Source: JANMDN01 sp031376285 (GTDB lineage: Bacteria; Actinomycetota; Thermoleophilia; Miltoncostaeales; Miltoncostaeaceae). Taken from it: DNA of 64,000 nt. The translations under genes and the position numbers were made by a program. Below the pieces are notes generated by a model that saw only the letters and a list, made by a program, of their open reading frames with translations, was not told the origin of the DNA and searched no databases. Every line of letters starts with the position of its first letter. Positions within the stretch are counted from its first letter, which is position 1. The stretch lies in NCBI GenBank assembly GCA_031376285.1, contig JANMDN010000013.1:224056-288055 (forward strand). The letters are read 5' to 3'. Of this stretch, positions 23,294 through 32,046 are shown one piece after another.

Positions 23294-25084
23294 ATGAGAC
23301 GCCCCGGGGTTCGTTGCGCGCTGATGTTGCTGGTTCTTGCGGGTGCCGGCGCACCCGCCGCAAACGGCCAGGACTCGGCGGCCCGACTCACGCGCTCCGC
23401 GCAGAGCGCGGGGGGCCCGCCGGTCGTCTACAGCGATGACTTTCGAACGGGGATGGCCACTCGGCGGCCTTGGAAGGCTCCCGCCGGTTTCCTGAGCGCA
23501 TCGCCCCGGCCGCTCCGCGCCAAGCGCGAGGCCGCGACCGGGGCGGGTCGCAGCGTCGCCGTGGTGCTCGTCAACTTCGCCAACGACCGCAGCGAGCCGA
23601 TCACCCCGGAGGCCGCGCGGCAACTCGTCTTCGGCACGTCTGGCTCGGTGCGGTCGCTTCTGCAGGAAGAGACCTTCGGGAAGGTCAATCTCGTCGGTCG
23701 CACGAGGGGCGATGGCGACGTCGTCGGCTGGCTGAGGCTCAGCTCCACAAACGCCGGCTGCCGCTCGGACGACTGGTCGGTCGAGGCGGATACGATCGCC
23801 GCGGCGAGCGGCATCGGCCTCGGCGGCTACGATCACGTGATCTTCGCCTGGCCGCGAACGGCGAACTGCCTTTGGGTTGGTCGGGCAACCGTTCCCGGAT
23901 CTGTGGCTTGGATCAACGGTGGCTTCTCAGTGCGCCCGATCGTGCACGAGCTGAGCCACAACCTAGGCCTTCACCATTCGACGTCGCTGCGGTGTGTCGA
24001 GAACGGACAACGCGTGTCGATCGGTTCGTCATGCGTTCGCGACGAGTACGGCGATCCGTTCGATCCGATGGGCAACGGTCCAGGCGCGCCACACTCGGGG
24101 GCCTGGCAGAAGGTTCGAGGTGGCTGGCTCCCTGCGAGCGCGGTGGCGACCGCGACCGCGAGCGGAACGTACGGCGTGTCTCCCCTCGAACAGATCTCCG
24201 CGTCACCCCAGCTCCTGAGGGTGCCGCGCTGTAAGTCGCCTGGGGCCTACTTTCTCGATTTTCGTCAGCCATTCGGGTTTGACAACTTCGCGCCGACCGA
24301 TCCGGCGGTCACCGGTGTGGGCGTGCGAGTGAACGCCGAGACCTCCGTCGAGACATTCTCGACGCTCCTCGACGCGACCCCCGAGACCGACAGCTTTCTC
24401 GATGCGCCGCTTGCCACGGGCCGAACCTTCACCGATCTCGCCGAAGGTCTTTCGATCTCCACGCTCTCCGTCGGTACCCTGGGCGCGCAGGTGACCATCA
24501 AGATGCCACCGGCCGGGCGCCCTCGTGCCCTTGCCGCCGAGGCGAACGGCCCGGGTGCGGTGGATCTCAAGTGGCAACCCCCAGCGGCGGGCTGCGCGGC
24601 GATCACCGGCTACCGCATTCTCCGTGACGGCGCCGAGATCGGCACCACGACTCAGACCAGCTTCAACGACCTGAAGGCGCCCCTCGGCGCGAGCGTCGCC
24701 TACAGCGTGCGGGCGGTCGACGCGTCCGGCCCCGGGGATCCCTCTGACGCGTCGACCGTGACGACCGCCGCAAAGAACGGGTCGATCGCAGGCGGACCAT
24801 CGGGGGTCACGGTGGGTGCCCCAAGCGTCGTCAAGAGCGCCAACGGGCGAGGCCTTACGGTGACGAGCAAGGTTCGTGGGACCAAGGCGGGCGTCTGTCG
24901 GTTGGAGCGGGTCGTCAATGGCCGGTGGCGGGCAGGGGGCCGATGGGCGAAGCTCGACATCACGGGCCGGTGTCGCGTCAAAGCGCCTCGTGCGAAGTCG
25001 AAGGCCCTCTTCCGGGTGCGCTTTGTCGGGCGCGCCGCCCAAATCCAGGCGGCCGGGCCCTCGTTCTCCCTCGCCCGGAGGTAG
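23294..25084 (+). CDS. Secreted gametolysin-like (M11) metalloprotease with fibronectin III domain
   Basis: The 596-residue product has a signal peptide (about 1-25) and a zincin catalytic domain. The zinc motif HELSHNLGLHH gives His218, Glu219, His222 and His228, and the Met-turn DEYGDPFDPMGN puts Met259 below the zinc, the pattern of peptidase M11. A fibronectin type III domain follows at about 408-490, then a basic C-terminal domain rich in Gly, Arg and Lys. It is exported and probably degrades extracellular protein. It is a single gene with about 95 bp upstream and 100 bp downstream free of genes. Confidence 0.83.
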   Translation: MRRPGVRCALMLLVLAGAGAPAANGQDSAARLTRSAQSAGGPPVVYSDDFRTGMATRRPWKAPAGFLSASPRPLRAKREAATGAGRSVAVVLVNFANDRSEPITPEAARQLVFGTSGSVRSLLQEETFGKVNLVGRTRGDGDVVGWLRLSSTNAGCRSDDWSVEADTIAAASGIGLGGYDHVIFAWPRTANCLWVGRATVPGSVAWINGGFSVRPIVHELSHNLGLHHSTSLRCVENGQRVSIGSSCVRDEYGDPFDPMGNGPGAPHSGAWQKVRGGWLPASAVATATASGTYGVSPLEQISASPQLLRVPRCKSPGAYFLDFRQPFGFDNFAPTDPAVTGVGVRVNAETSVETFSTLLDATPETDSFLDAPLATGRTFTDLAEGLSISTLSVGTLGAQVTIKMPPAGRPRALAAEANGPGAVDLKWQPPAAGCAAITGYRILRDGAEIGTTTQTSFNDLKAPLGASVAYSVRAVDASGPGDPSDASTVTTAAKNGSIAGGPSGVTVGAPSVVKSANGRGLTVTSKVRGTKAGVCRLERVVNGRWRAGGRWAKLDITGRCRVKAPRAKSKALFRVRFVGRAAQIQAAGPSFSLARR

Positions 25085-25186
25085 GCGTCACGGTCCCGTG
25101 GGCCGTCTGTCTGTAGCGCCTCGCCGTCTCCATGCGTTAGCGTCCGTGGTCGAAGTCGAGCCGACCCGAGCAAGGAGACCTCAGAC

Positions 25187-26521
25187 GTGGGTGAACCACA
25201 CCGGATTTGCGTGATCGGCGGCGGCGCCGCTGGAATCAGCGCAGCATCGATGGCGAAGCGAACCAACCCGGACGCGACCGTGATTTGCTGTACCGCGTTC
25301 GAGGATGTCGCGTACTCGCCGTGCGGCATTCCCTACGTGCTCGGTAGGGAGATCCCCGACTTCGCACGCCTGTTCCTGGCGGGGCCCGAGAACTACGCCG
25401 AGGCGGGCATCGACCTGCGTCGCGAGACCAACGTGACCGCGATCGACGCCGCGAACCGGACGCTCGTCGCTGGCGACGAGACCCTCGCCTGGGACAAGCT
25501 CATCATCAGCTCAGGCTTCAACTACACGCTCCCCGAAGTGCCTGGGAACGACCTCGAGGGCATCACCTACGTCAAGAACATCCGCCGGGGAATCGAGCTT
25601 GACAAGGCGCTTGACAGCGTCAAGAAGGCCGTCGTCCTGGAGGCCACGCCGCTCGGTGTCGAGATGCTCGCCGCCCTTGCCCAGCGGGGTATCGAGACCC
25701 ACCTCGTCGATGAGAACGCGTGGCTCCTCGCACAGGTGGCCGACCCCGACATCGCCGAGCCGGTCCAGAAGAGTCTCGAGGAGATGGGTTGCGTCCTCCA
25801 CTTCGGCGTCGGCCTGAAGGGATTTGTCGGATCGGGCGGCAAGCTGACGGGTGTCGAGACGACCGAGGGCATCATCGAGGCCGACCTCTGCATCATCTCG
25901 ACCCACAAAGAACCTGAGACGACGCTTGGCCGCAGCATGGGACTCAAGCTCGGCTCGACCGGAGGGATCACGGTCAACGAGCGGATGGAGACCTCGATGC
26001 CGGGGGTCTACGCATCCGGCGACTGTGTCGAGGTCCCTCAGGGCTACAGCGGCGTCGCCGTGCAGGGCCTCACCGGCGCGCACGCCATGCAGCAGGGCCG
26101 CGTCGCGGGCGCCAACGCCGGTGGTGGCGACCGCGTCTACAACCCCGTCTACATTCCATGGGGGATGGTGGGCGGCCACGTCCAGATCGGCGGAGCGAGC
26201 TTCGGCGAGCACACCGCCACCGCTGCGGGCATTCCCCACATCGTCGCCAAGGCCAACGGAATCAGCCGCGCCCGCTACTACCCGGGTGTTCAACAGGTGC
26301 TCGTCAAGCTCATCGCCGAGCCCGGCACCGGGAAGCTCATCGGCGCCCAGATGGTCGGCGGCGAGGGTGTCAAGGAGCGGGCCGACTTCCTCGCCTTTGC
26401 GCTCAAGAAGGGGACGACCCTTCACGAGATCGCCTGGATGGAGAATGTCTACTCCCCGCCGATCGGGGCCCTTTACGAGCCGATGTCAAACGCTGCCCTC
26501 GCGGGGATCGCCCAGCTATGA
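25187..26521 (+). CDS. CoA-disulfide-reductase/NADH-oxidase-like flavoprotein
   Basis: This 444-residue FAD/NAD(P)H enzyme has the dinucleotide motif CVIGGGAAGISAA at the N-terminus, the single redox cysteine Cys46 in YSPCGIPYV, and an FAD motif MPGVYASGDCVEV near 275-287. The single-cysteine layout is that of CoA-disulfide reductases, persulfide reductases and NADH oxidases. The second NAD-binding region reads AVVLEATPLGVEMLAALAQRG, where a usual Gly-x-Gly is replaced by Glu-Ala-Thr, which is odd. GTG 25187 follows an AAGGAGA ribosome site. It leads a five-gene redox cluster (to 29979) and may deliver reducing power to it. Confidence 0.82.
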   Translation: MGEPHRICVIGGGAAGISAASMAKRTNPDATVICCTAFEDVAYSPCGIPYVLGREIPDFARLFLAGPENYAEAGIDLRRETNVTAIDAANRTLVAGDETLAWDKLIISSGFNYTLPEVPGNDLEGITYVKNIRRGIELDKALDSVKKAVVLEATPLGVEMLAALAQRGIETHLVDENAWLLAQVADPDIAEPVQKSLEEMGCVLHFGVGLKGFVGSGGKLTGVETTEGIIEADLCIISTHKEPETTLGRSMGLKLGSTGGITVNERMETSMPGVYASGDCVEVPQGYSGVAVQGLTGAHAMQQGRVAGANAGGGDRVYNPVYIPWGMVGGHVQIGGASFGEHTATAAGIPHIVAKANGISRARYYPGVQQVLVKLIAEPGTGKLIGAQMVGGEGVKERADFLAFALKKGTTLHEIAWMENVYSPPIGALYEPMSNAALAGIAQL

Positions 26522-26952
26522 GCGCGCATGACGTCCCCGAGCACCTGAAGCAGTACTTCGGGCACGACAAGGTGTCGATCTACGGCGTGGGTCCGCTCCC
26601 GGCTGCCCCGCCGGCTCCGCCCGGCTCGACCGCGCGCAAGGCCGGCGACCACGCCGTCGCTGACGCGCTCTCGAAGGTTGGAAGCAGCGGGTACCGCCCG
26701 GGGATGAAGCCAGTGGTAATCCCACCAAAGCCCGCGCTCAAACGGGTCGTTCGGAGTAACGCCGAGCGGGCCTCGATGGTGGCGTCGCAGCGGCGGCTCA
26801 CGGGGCAGGGCAGGGGCGTTCGGCCGGTTCCGCACGTCGGAACGTTCTGGACCGGCGTCTTTGTGCCGTTCTACCGACTGGTGCCGTGGGCCCTGCGCAG
26901 GCCGATGATGCGCATCGCCTCGGGTGTTCGAGGTTGGACCAGCACGAAGTAA
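26518..26952 (+). CDS. Uncharacterised 144-residue basic protein
   Basis: I do not recognise this family. The protein begins SAHDVPEHLKQYFGHDKVSIYG, has a Pro/Ala-rich linker (PLPAAPPAPPGSTARKA) and a basic C-terminal part with one weakly hydrophobic stretch (GTFWTGVFVPFYRLVPWALRRP). It overlaps the flavoprotein stop by 4 bp and ends 3 bp before the MauE-like gene, so it belongs to the same operon. A membrane-associated partner role is possible. Confidence 0.7.
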   Translation: MSAHDVPEHLKQYFGHDKVSIYGVGPLPAAPPAPPGSTARKAGDHAVADALSKVGSSGYRPGMKPVVIPPKPALKRVVRSNAERASMVASQRRLTGQGRGVRPVPHVGTFWTGVFVPFYRLVPWALRRPMMRIASGVRGWTSTK

Positions 26953-26955
26953 GAC

Positions 26956-27969
26956 GTGCGGCAACTCGTCGCGGGCCTGTACCCGCGGCGGGTTGTTGCT
27001 CGACGTTCTGGGGATATCGGCGCGCGGAGCGCGTGGTCTGATGGACACCCGCCGCGAGATGCGGCGGGCCCAAACCTCACGGACGAGGACGTCGCCCTGC
27101 TCGCCATCAGAGTCATCCTCGCCGCCATCCTCGGATGGGCGGCAATCGCGAAGCTCGCGACCCTTCCTGACGTCCGTAACACGCTGCGAACCTTCGCGGT
27201 TCCGTCTCGGGCGACGTTCCCCGTCGCGATCGGCCTGGTCACCGTCGAGGGAATCCTCGCGGGCCTGCTCGCAAGCGGTATCGCCCCTCGCGCGGCAGGC
27301 TGGGCTGCGGTCGGCGTTCTCACAATGTTCGCCGGGGCCCTCGCGGCCGTTCGAGTGCGCGGCGCGACGCGAATTCCGTGCGCTTGCTTTGGATCGACCG
27401 CCGAGCGGCCGACCTGGATCCTGATCGTCAGGGCCCTCGCCCTCGCCCTCCTTGCCCTCCCCGTCGCGCTCGGCAAGGGGCTTCCCGCGGGCCACGAGGG
27501 GTGGCAGACGATCGCCATCGCTACCCTCGTGGTGCTCGTTGCGGCCCTTGGCGCCTTGCTTGCCGCGCTCTACCGTCAGCTTGGGGTGTTGCTGCTTCGG
27601 TCCGGACCGCGGGCCGCGCTCGAGTTGGCAAACGAAGGCCCCCGACTCGGCGAGGCCGCGCCTGCGCTCGGGACGCTTACTCGGCAGGGGATGGAGCTCG
27701 TCGCGTTCCGAACCGCCGCATGCCGCCTCTGCGCCGAACTGATGCCGGGCCTTCGTGCCGCGATGCACAAGCGCGGGACGCTCCTCACCGTCGAGGAGGC
27801 CGACGAGCCCCACACGTTCGCGGCGTGGCGCGTTCCCGGCACGCCGTTTGTCGCCTGCGTCATCGACGGGGTCGTCGCCGCCAAGGGCGTCGTGAACACG
27901 CTTGAGCAGGTCGAGGGGCTGATCGAGGCCGCCATCCTCCGCGCGGCCAAGCATGCCAGGCGCGTCTAG
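26956..27969 (+). CDS. MauE-like membrane protein fused to a thioredoxin-like domain
   Basis: The 337-residue protein has four or more membrane helices in the MauE/DoxX pattern (ALLAIRVILAAILGWAAIAKL, AIGLVTVEGILAGLLAS, WAAVGVLTMFAGALAAV, LALALLALPVAL), ending with an extra helix near 190-210. A C-terminal thioredoxin-like domain carries a Cys-x2-Cys in RTAACRLCAELMP. MauE and MauD separately help fold and disulfide-bond methylamine dehydrogenase; here both functions appear joined. The GTG start gives a long basic N-tail, so the true start may be later. The next gene encodes a Cys-rich exported protein that would be a fitting client. Confidence 0.75.
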   Translation: MRQLVAGLYPRRVVARRSGDIGARSAWSDGHPPRDAAGPNLTDEDVALLAIRVILAAILGWAAIAKLATLPDVRNTLRTFAVPSRATFPVAIGLVTVEGILAGLLASGIAPRAAGWAAVGVLTMFAGALAAVRVRGATRIPCACFGSTAERPTWILIVRALALALLALPVALGKGLPAGHEGWQTIAIATLVVLVAALGALLAALYRQLGVLLLRSGPRAALELANEGPRLGEAAPALGTLTRQGMELVAFRTAACRLCAELMPGLRAAMHKRGTLLTVEEADEPHTFAAWRVPGTPFVACVIDGVVAAKGVVNTLEQVEGLIEAAILRAAKHARRV

Positions 27970-28567
27970 CGAGAAGCGCTCACGGGTCGAGCGGCTGGCC
28001 GTCCGCCTGGCCGCGGGCACGACGCGCCGCTCGTTTCTCGGACGTCTCGCGGTGGTCGCCGCAGCGCTCCTCGGTGGGCCGTCAGTCGCGCGGGCATTTC
28101 GGATCCCTGGCACCGAGCCGACCGGGGACGGCTACTACGGCTTCTGCGGACACACCTGGACCACGGGCTCGTGCCCGGGACCATTCGCGACTCCAAGAAT
28201 TGACGCGAACGGCTATCCGCTTCGGCCGACTGATGGTCGACTCGTCGACAACCTCGGCCGTCTGATCGACGCGGCGGGGCGTCCGACCGACGAGCGGGGT
28301 GCGCGCCTCCGGGGCCCGAGCGGCGCGCTCCTTCCGGTGGCCCCACGTTCGCGCTTGTGCGAGGACTGGGTGCCAGAGCGGTTCGGCCTGGACGTCGTGA
28401 CGCAGGGAGTCTGGTACCGGTGCTGCTCGGGGCAGATTCGTCGCCTCACCGACTGCTGCTCCCATCAACGGACCCGAATCAACGGCGACGTGGCGCTGAC
28501 CGGCTACTGCAACGGCGGGCGCACCGTGTTCTGCGTCCTCTACTACGACACCGGGGTCGCGTGCTGA
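27953..28567 (+). CDS. Tat-exported cysteine-rich protein, MauA-like
   Basis: The 204-residue protein opens with a twin-arginine signal (TTRRSFLGRLAVVAAALLGG, about 24-43). The mature part holds ten cysteines, mostly in a C-terminal knot: RCCSGQIRRLTDCCSHQ, GYCNGG, VFCVLYYDTGVAC. Many disulfides after a long Tat signal and an adjacent MauE/thioredoxin gene recall the methylamine dehydrogenase light chain. I see no clear alignment of its quinone-forming tryptophans and no heavy-chain gene. It overlaps the upstream gene by 17 bp. An exported redox or quinoprotein-like subunit is possible. Confidence 0.7.
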   Translation: MPGASSEKRSRVERLAVRLAAGTTRRSFLGRLAVVAAALLGGPSVARAFRIPGTEPTGDGYYGFCGHTWTTGSCPGPFATPRIDANGYPLRPTDGRLVDNLGRLIDAAGRPTDERGARLRGPSGALLPVAPRSRLCEDWVPERFGLDVVTQGVWYRCCSGQIRRLTDCCSHQRTRINGDVALTGYCNGGRTVFCVLYYDTGVAC

Positions 28568-28626
28568 TCCTGCTCGTCACCACGATGTGCTTTATCGCGG
28601 GCGTCTCCGGCGCCTGGTCGCCCTGA
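28561..28626 (+). CDS. Possible 21-residue hydrophobic peptide
   Basis: A GTG at 28561, overlapping the previous stop by 7 bp, opens a 21-codon frame (LILLVTTMCFIAGVSGAWSP after the start) that ends 9 bp before the next gene. It would form one membrane helix. Tiny membrane subunits occur in redox complexes, but no ribosome site was evident, so this is tentative. Confidence 0.3.
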   Translation: MLILLVTTMCFIAGVSGAWSP

Positions 28627-28635
28627 GGCCTCGCG

Positions 28636-29979
28636 ATGATCGAGACGATCACCCCCGCCGGGTGCGGGGGACGCCGACGTCAACTGGTCGCTTTGGCCTG
28701 GTTCGCCGCCGGTGCGGTGCTCAGTGCGGCCACGATTGGGGCGCTCGCTGGGTGGGGCGGAGCATTTGTCGGCCGCCCGGTCGCGCGAGCCGGTGCGGCG
28801 ATCGTCGCCCTGCTGGCGGTTGCGGGGGCGCTGGCGAGTCGGCGACTCCTTCCTCAGCGGACGGCGCAGGTCCCGGAGCCGTGGAGACGAGAGCGGTTGC
28901 TCTGGCAATGGAGCTCAGGCTACGGCGCAATCCTCGGCGCCGGGTTCCTCACCTATCAGCCACTCGCGGCGGCCTGGGTCGCAATCGCCGCATCGGCGGG
29001 GCTCGCGAGTCCGCTCGCTGGTGCCACCGCCATGGCGGCATATGCACTCGGCCGTGTCGCGATGGTGGCCGCTCCGAATGTCGGTCGCCGTCCGCGTGCG
29101 GGCTCCGTTGTCGCCCGCGAGCGGCCGGCTCGTCTCGGCGCGATCTTGATCTTCGTGGTCGGTTCGTGTGTGTTCGCCGGACAGGCCCTCGGGGCGGCGA
29201 GGCCACCCGAGATCGACGCGACCGCGACCGGCTCGGTCGTCGCGCTGACTCGGATCGTCGGCGCGAAGACGTTTGTCATCCTCAGACGGTCCGGTCACCC
29301 GAGCGTCGTGCTCGCAGGTGCATCCCAACCGTCGCTTGACGGTCCGCGCTTGGCCGTGCGCGACAGCGAGGGTATTCGAGTGCTCGACTGGGCGACCGGT
29401 CGCACCCTTGTCCGGATTCGCGGGAGGGTGACGACGCCCGCACTCTCCTGGCCGCGCATGGCGTTCCGGCGTCGAGCGGGAAACCAATGGCTGCTCATCG
29501 TTCGAGACCTCCGCACGCGTTCGGTCCGAACGCTTGACCGGCGGCCGCTCGGGGTCGACCTCGGACGTCCCGCGATCCGAGGTCGGCTCGTCGCGTGGCA
29601 CGTGACGTCGGCGACGGAGTCGCTCCTGCTTGCGGCGGAAGCTGACGGCCGGGTGCGGGTCGTCCTTCGCTCGACCACCAGGGTGGCGCACAGTCCGGCG
29701 ATCGGGAACGCCCGCTTGGCCTGGGTCGAGGACGACGCGGCCTGTTCGCGCGTTCTTGCCGGGCCGATCTCCGGTGGACCGTCGATCCTCGTGGCGGCCA
29801 GACCGCGCACGACGGGCGTCTTCTGGAACGTGCACCTTGGCAAGGGGGCGACGAGCGTCACGGTCTGGCAACCGGCTCGCGGAACGGCCCGGATCGCGCG
29901 ATTTCCCATCGGCCGCGGCCCCATCGACGGTTGCGCCCTGACCGCGTCGAGGACGCCGCTCCCGCCGATCTCGGGGTAG
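28636..29979 (+). CDS. Membrane protein with extracytoplasmic beta-propeller-like domain
   Basis: The 447-residue protein begins MIETITPAGCGGRRRQ and has about five to six membrane helices in the first 190 residues (LVALAWFAAGAVLSAATIGALAG, IVALLAVAGALA, AAAWVAIAASAGLASP, ILIFVVGSCVFAGQALG). A repetitive beta-rich segment follows (PSLDGPRLAVRDSEGIRVLDW, RPAIRGRLVAWHVTS, SPAIGNARLAWVEDDA) that looks like propeller blades. The N-terminal part recalls DsbD/CcdA-like transporters, but the redox cysteine pairs are not obvious. It is the last gene of the Mau-like cluster. Confidence 0.65.
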   Translation: MIETITPAGCGGRRRQLVALAWFAAGAVLSAATIGALAGWGGAFVGRPVARAGAAIVALLAVAGALASRRLLPQRTAQVPEPWRRERLLWQWSSGYGAILGAGFLTYQPLAAAWVAIAASAGLASPLAGATAMAAYALGRVAMVAAPNVGRRPRAGSVVARERPARLGAILIFVVGSCVFAGQALGAARPPEIDATATGSVVALTRIVGAKTFVILRRSGHPSVVLAGASQPSLDGPRLAVRDSEGIRVLDWATGRTLVRIRGRVTTPALSWPRMAFRRRAGNQWLLIVRDLRTRSVRTLDRRPLGVDLGRPAIRGRLVAWHVTSATESLLLAAEADGRVRVVLRSTTRVAHSPAIGNARLAWVEDDAACSRVLAGPISGGPSILVAARPRTTGVFWNVHLGKGATSVTVWQPARGTARIARFPIGRGPIDGCALTASRTPLPPISG

Positions 29980-30020
29980 TCGCAGCGCTGTCGGCCAGCC
30001 CTTGCGATTCCTCGCATCGT

Positions 30021-30275
30021 GAAACTGGTGCCTGGAGGCAAGCTCAGCACTGAGAGGGTCCCCCTTCCCCGGGTGTGTCAGACACCTGCGCGCGTGACCC
30101 TCAACGGTCGGGTTGATGTGGTGTCAGACACGCCAGCCACGGGCGGCGAACCGTTCATGCCGTGTCTGGCACCACATCGCTGTCGCCTGGTCAGACACCC
30201 GCAGCAGGTGCCTGACACTCCACACCTTGGCGACGCCGTTGATTTCTATAGTTCACCTCCTGGCACCAACTTCTC
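30021..30275. repeat. Inverted-repeat element built of GTGTCAGACAC/GGTGCCTGRCACC units
   Basis: The 378-bp gap after the membrane protein gene holds a 255-bp element. Its ends are imperfect inverted repeats: GAAACTGGTGCCTGG (30021-30035) and CCTGGCACCAACTTCTC (30259-30275). Between them are GTGTCAGACAC at 30075 and 30121, GTGTCTGGCACC at 30162 and a hairpin pair GGTCAGACACC (30189) with GGTGCCTGACAC (30207). This looks like a REP/BIME-type or small non-autonomous mobile element. It encodes no convincing protein. Confidence 0.6.
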
Positions 30276-30358
30276 CCGTCGTGAGACGCGGCGGGGCCTT
30301 GGCGCGGCTGTTCGGGTCCCAGCGGTGTGCTGCAAGCCGGAGGCTAAACTCCGCGACC

Positions 30359-31552
30359 GTGAGTGCCGGAACCACCAGCATCCTCGACGGCGTGCGCGAG
30401 CGCTTCGAGGCATCGACTGACTTCACGATCGGGATCGAAGAGGAGTTCCAGATCCTCGATCCCTCGACGCTCGCCCTCGCCAACCGTTTCGGCGACCTGA
30501 TCGGCTCAGCCCAGGGGCCGTTTGCCGAACGCCTTGCCGGTGAGCTGATCGCCAGCGAAATCGAGTTTCGGACCGGCAAGCACGAGACCCTCACCAGCGC
30601 CGCTCGCGAGCTAGCCGAGGGGCGACTCCGTACGATCGCCCTCGCCGAGGATCTCGGGCTGTGCTTGGCCATCTCAGGGGTGCACCCGTTCAGTCGCTGG
30701 GAAGAGCAGCGCATCATCGATACCGAGCACTACCGTCGCGTCGAGGGTGAGCTCGGCTACGTCGCCTGGACCAACAACACGTGGTCGGTGCACCTGCACT
30801 GCGGAATCCGGGGAGCTGACCGCGCGATCTCGGTTTGCACCGCACTGCGTTCGCTCCTTCCGGAACTCCTCGCGCTCTCCTCGAACAGCCCGATCTTCAT
30901 GGGCCGGCCGACGCGCCTCCATTCCACGCGAACGCAGGTCTTCACGAAGAGCTTTCCCCGGTGCGGCGTTCCGGACGCCTTCGCCGACTGGGACGAGTAC
31001 GCCGAATACGTCCACTTTCTCGAGCGCGCGAACTCGATCGTCGAGAGCACGCAGATCTGGTGGAGTGTGCGCCCGCACCACACGCATGGAACGATCGAGA
31101 TCCGAATCTGCGACGGCCAGAGCGAAATCGGCGAGGCCCTCGGACTCGTGGCCCTCATGCTGGCCGCGATCGCCTCTTTTTGCGACGACTTCGACGCCGG
31201 ACGCGACCTCCCGCGGACTGAGCATCGCTTCATCGAGGAGAACCTCTGGCGCGCCGAGCGGTACGGCCTCACTGGTGCGCTGATCGACCTCACCACCGGT
31301 CTTGAGCGGACTGCCCCCGAGGCAATCGAGGAACTCCTGAGGTGGAGCGGCCCGGCAGCCACGCGGCTGGGCGTCGATCGCTTCCTCGGTCCGGTACGTT
31401 CCATGCTCGAAAATGGCAACGGGGCGATCCGCCAGCTCAGGCGATACGACGAGCTGGGAGGGGATCTCAAAGCCCTGCACGCGGAATGCGCCGAGCGGAC
31501 GAAACGTTCGGCCGAGGAGCTCCTTGCGGAGCTTGAAGGGAGTGACGGATGA
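30359..31552 (+). CDS. Carboxylate-amine ligase, YbdK/EgtA-type glutamate-cysteine ligase
   Basis: The 397-residue protein begins with FTIGIEEEFQILDP, the glutamate-cysteine ligase 2 signature. It continues with EIEFRTGKHETL, GVHPFSRWEEQRI and HVHLHCG-like NTWSVHLHCGIRGADRAI, and HHTHGTIEIRICDGQ. YbdK-type enzymes join glutamate and cysteine weakly, while actinobacterial relatives act in ergothioneine or unknown amide synthesis. The GTG at 30359 is supported by a -10-like TAAACT 8 nt upstream and by homologue starts. It overlaps the next gene by 4 bp. Confidence 0.85.
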   Translation: MSAGTTSILDGVRERFEASTDFTIGIEEEFQILDPSTLALANRFGDLIGSAQGPFAERLAGELIASEIEFRTGKHETLTSAARELAEGRLRTIALAEDLGLCLAISGVHPFSRWEEQRIIDTEHYRRVEGELGYVAWTNNTWSVHLHCGIRGADRAISVCTALRSLLPELLALSSNSPIFMGRPTRLHSTRTQVFTKSFPRCGVPDAFADWDEYAEYVHFLERANSIVESTQIWWSVRPHHTHGTIEIRICDGQSEIGEALGLVALMLAAIASFCDDFDAGRDLPRTEHRFIEENLWRAERYGLTGALIDLTTGLERTAPEAIEELLRWSGPAATRLGVDRFLGPVRSMLENGNGAIRQLRRYDELGGDLKALHAECAERTKRSAEELLAELEGSDG

Positions 31553-32046
31553 GCGACGAGGCAACCGAGGCAACCGAGACCACCGAGGCGACCGAGACGA
31601 CCGAGGCCGACGGGACCGGCCAGCCGACGCCCGAGCAGATCGCCCAGGTCATGTACGAGCGCCTCGCCGCCGCGCAGGTGCCGGACGTCCTGGCGCAGAC
31701 GATGGCCACTTTCGCCGACCTTGCGGCGATTCGTCTTGGTCTCGGTCCCGAGGGCGACAAACGTGGGCACGCTGGAGAAGCGCGTCTGGCCATCGATGTG
31801 CTCACGACACTCCTTCCGATAACCGAAGCCGCGTTCGGGGAACAGGCGAGCGCGTTTCGACAAGCCGTCTCCGAGCTTCAGATGGCCTTCGTGGAGCGCG
31901 CCAAGCGCGAAAGTGCCGCCGCCCCCGAGGGCGGTCCGCCTCCGGCCCCGACCCCGACGCGTCCAGCGGCTCCCACGCCGATCTTGGCGCCAGAGCAGCC
32001 GCCTGGAGACAGCGGACTTTGGGTGCCGCCCCACCACCGGAAGTGA
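31549..32046 (+). CDS. DUF1844-like small protein
   Basis: The 165-residue protein starts with a Thr/Glu repeat tract (ATEATETTEATETTEADG). A helical core follows (DVLAQTMATFADLAAIRLGL, then EARLAIDVLTTLLPITEAAF) that resembles DUF1844 proteins. The tail is Pro-rich. No enzymatic motif is visible. It sits between and overlaps both neighbours, the ligase and MTA phosphorylase, so the three genes form one operon. Confidence 0.7.
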   Translation: MSDEATEATETTEATETTEADGTGQPTPEQIAQVMYERLAAAQVPDVLAQTMATFADLAAIRLGLGPEGDKRGHAGEARLAIDVLTTLLPITEAAFGEQASAFRQAVSELQMAFVERAKRESAAAPEGGPPPAPTPTRPAAPTPILAPEQPPGDSGLWVPPHHRK

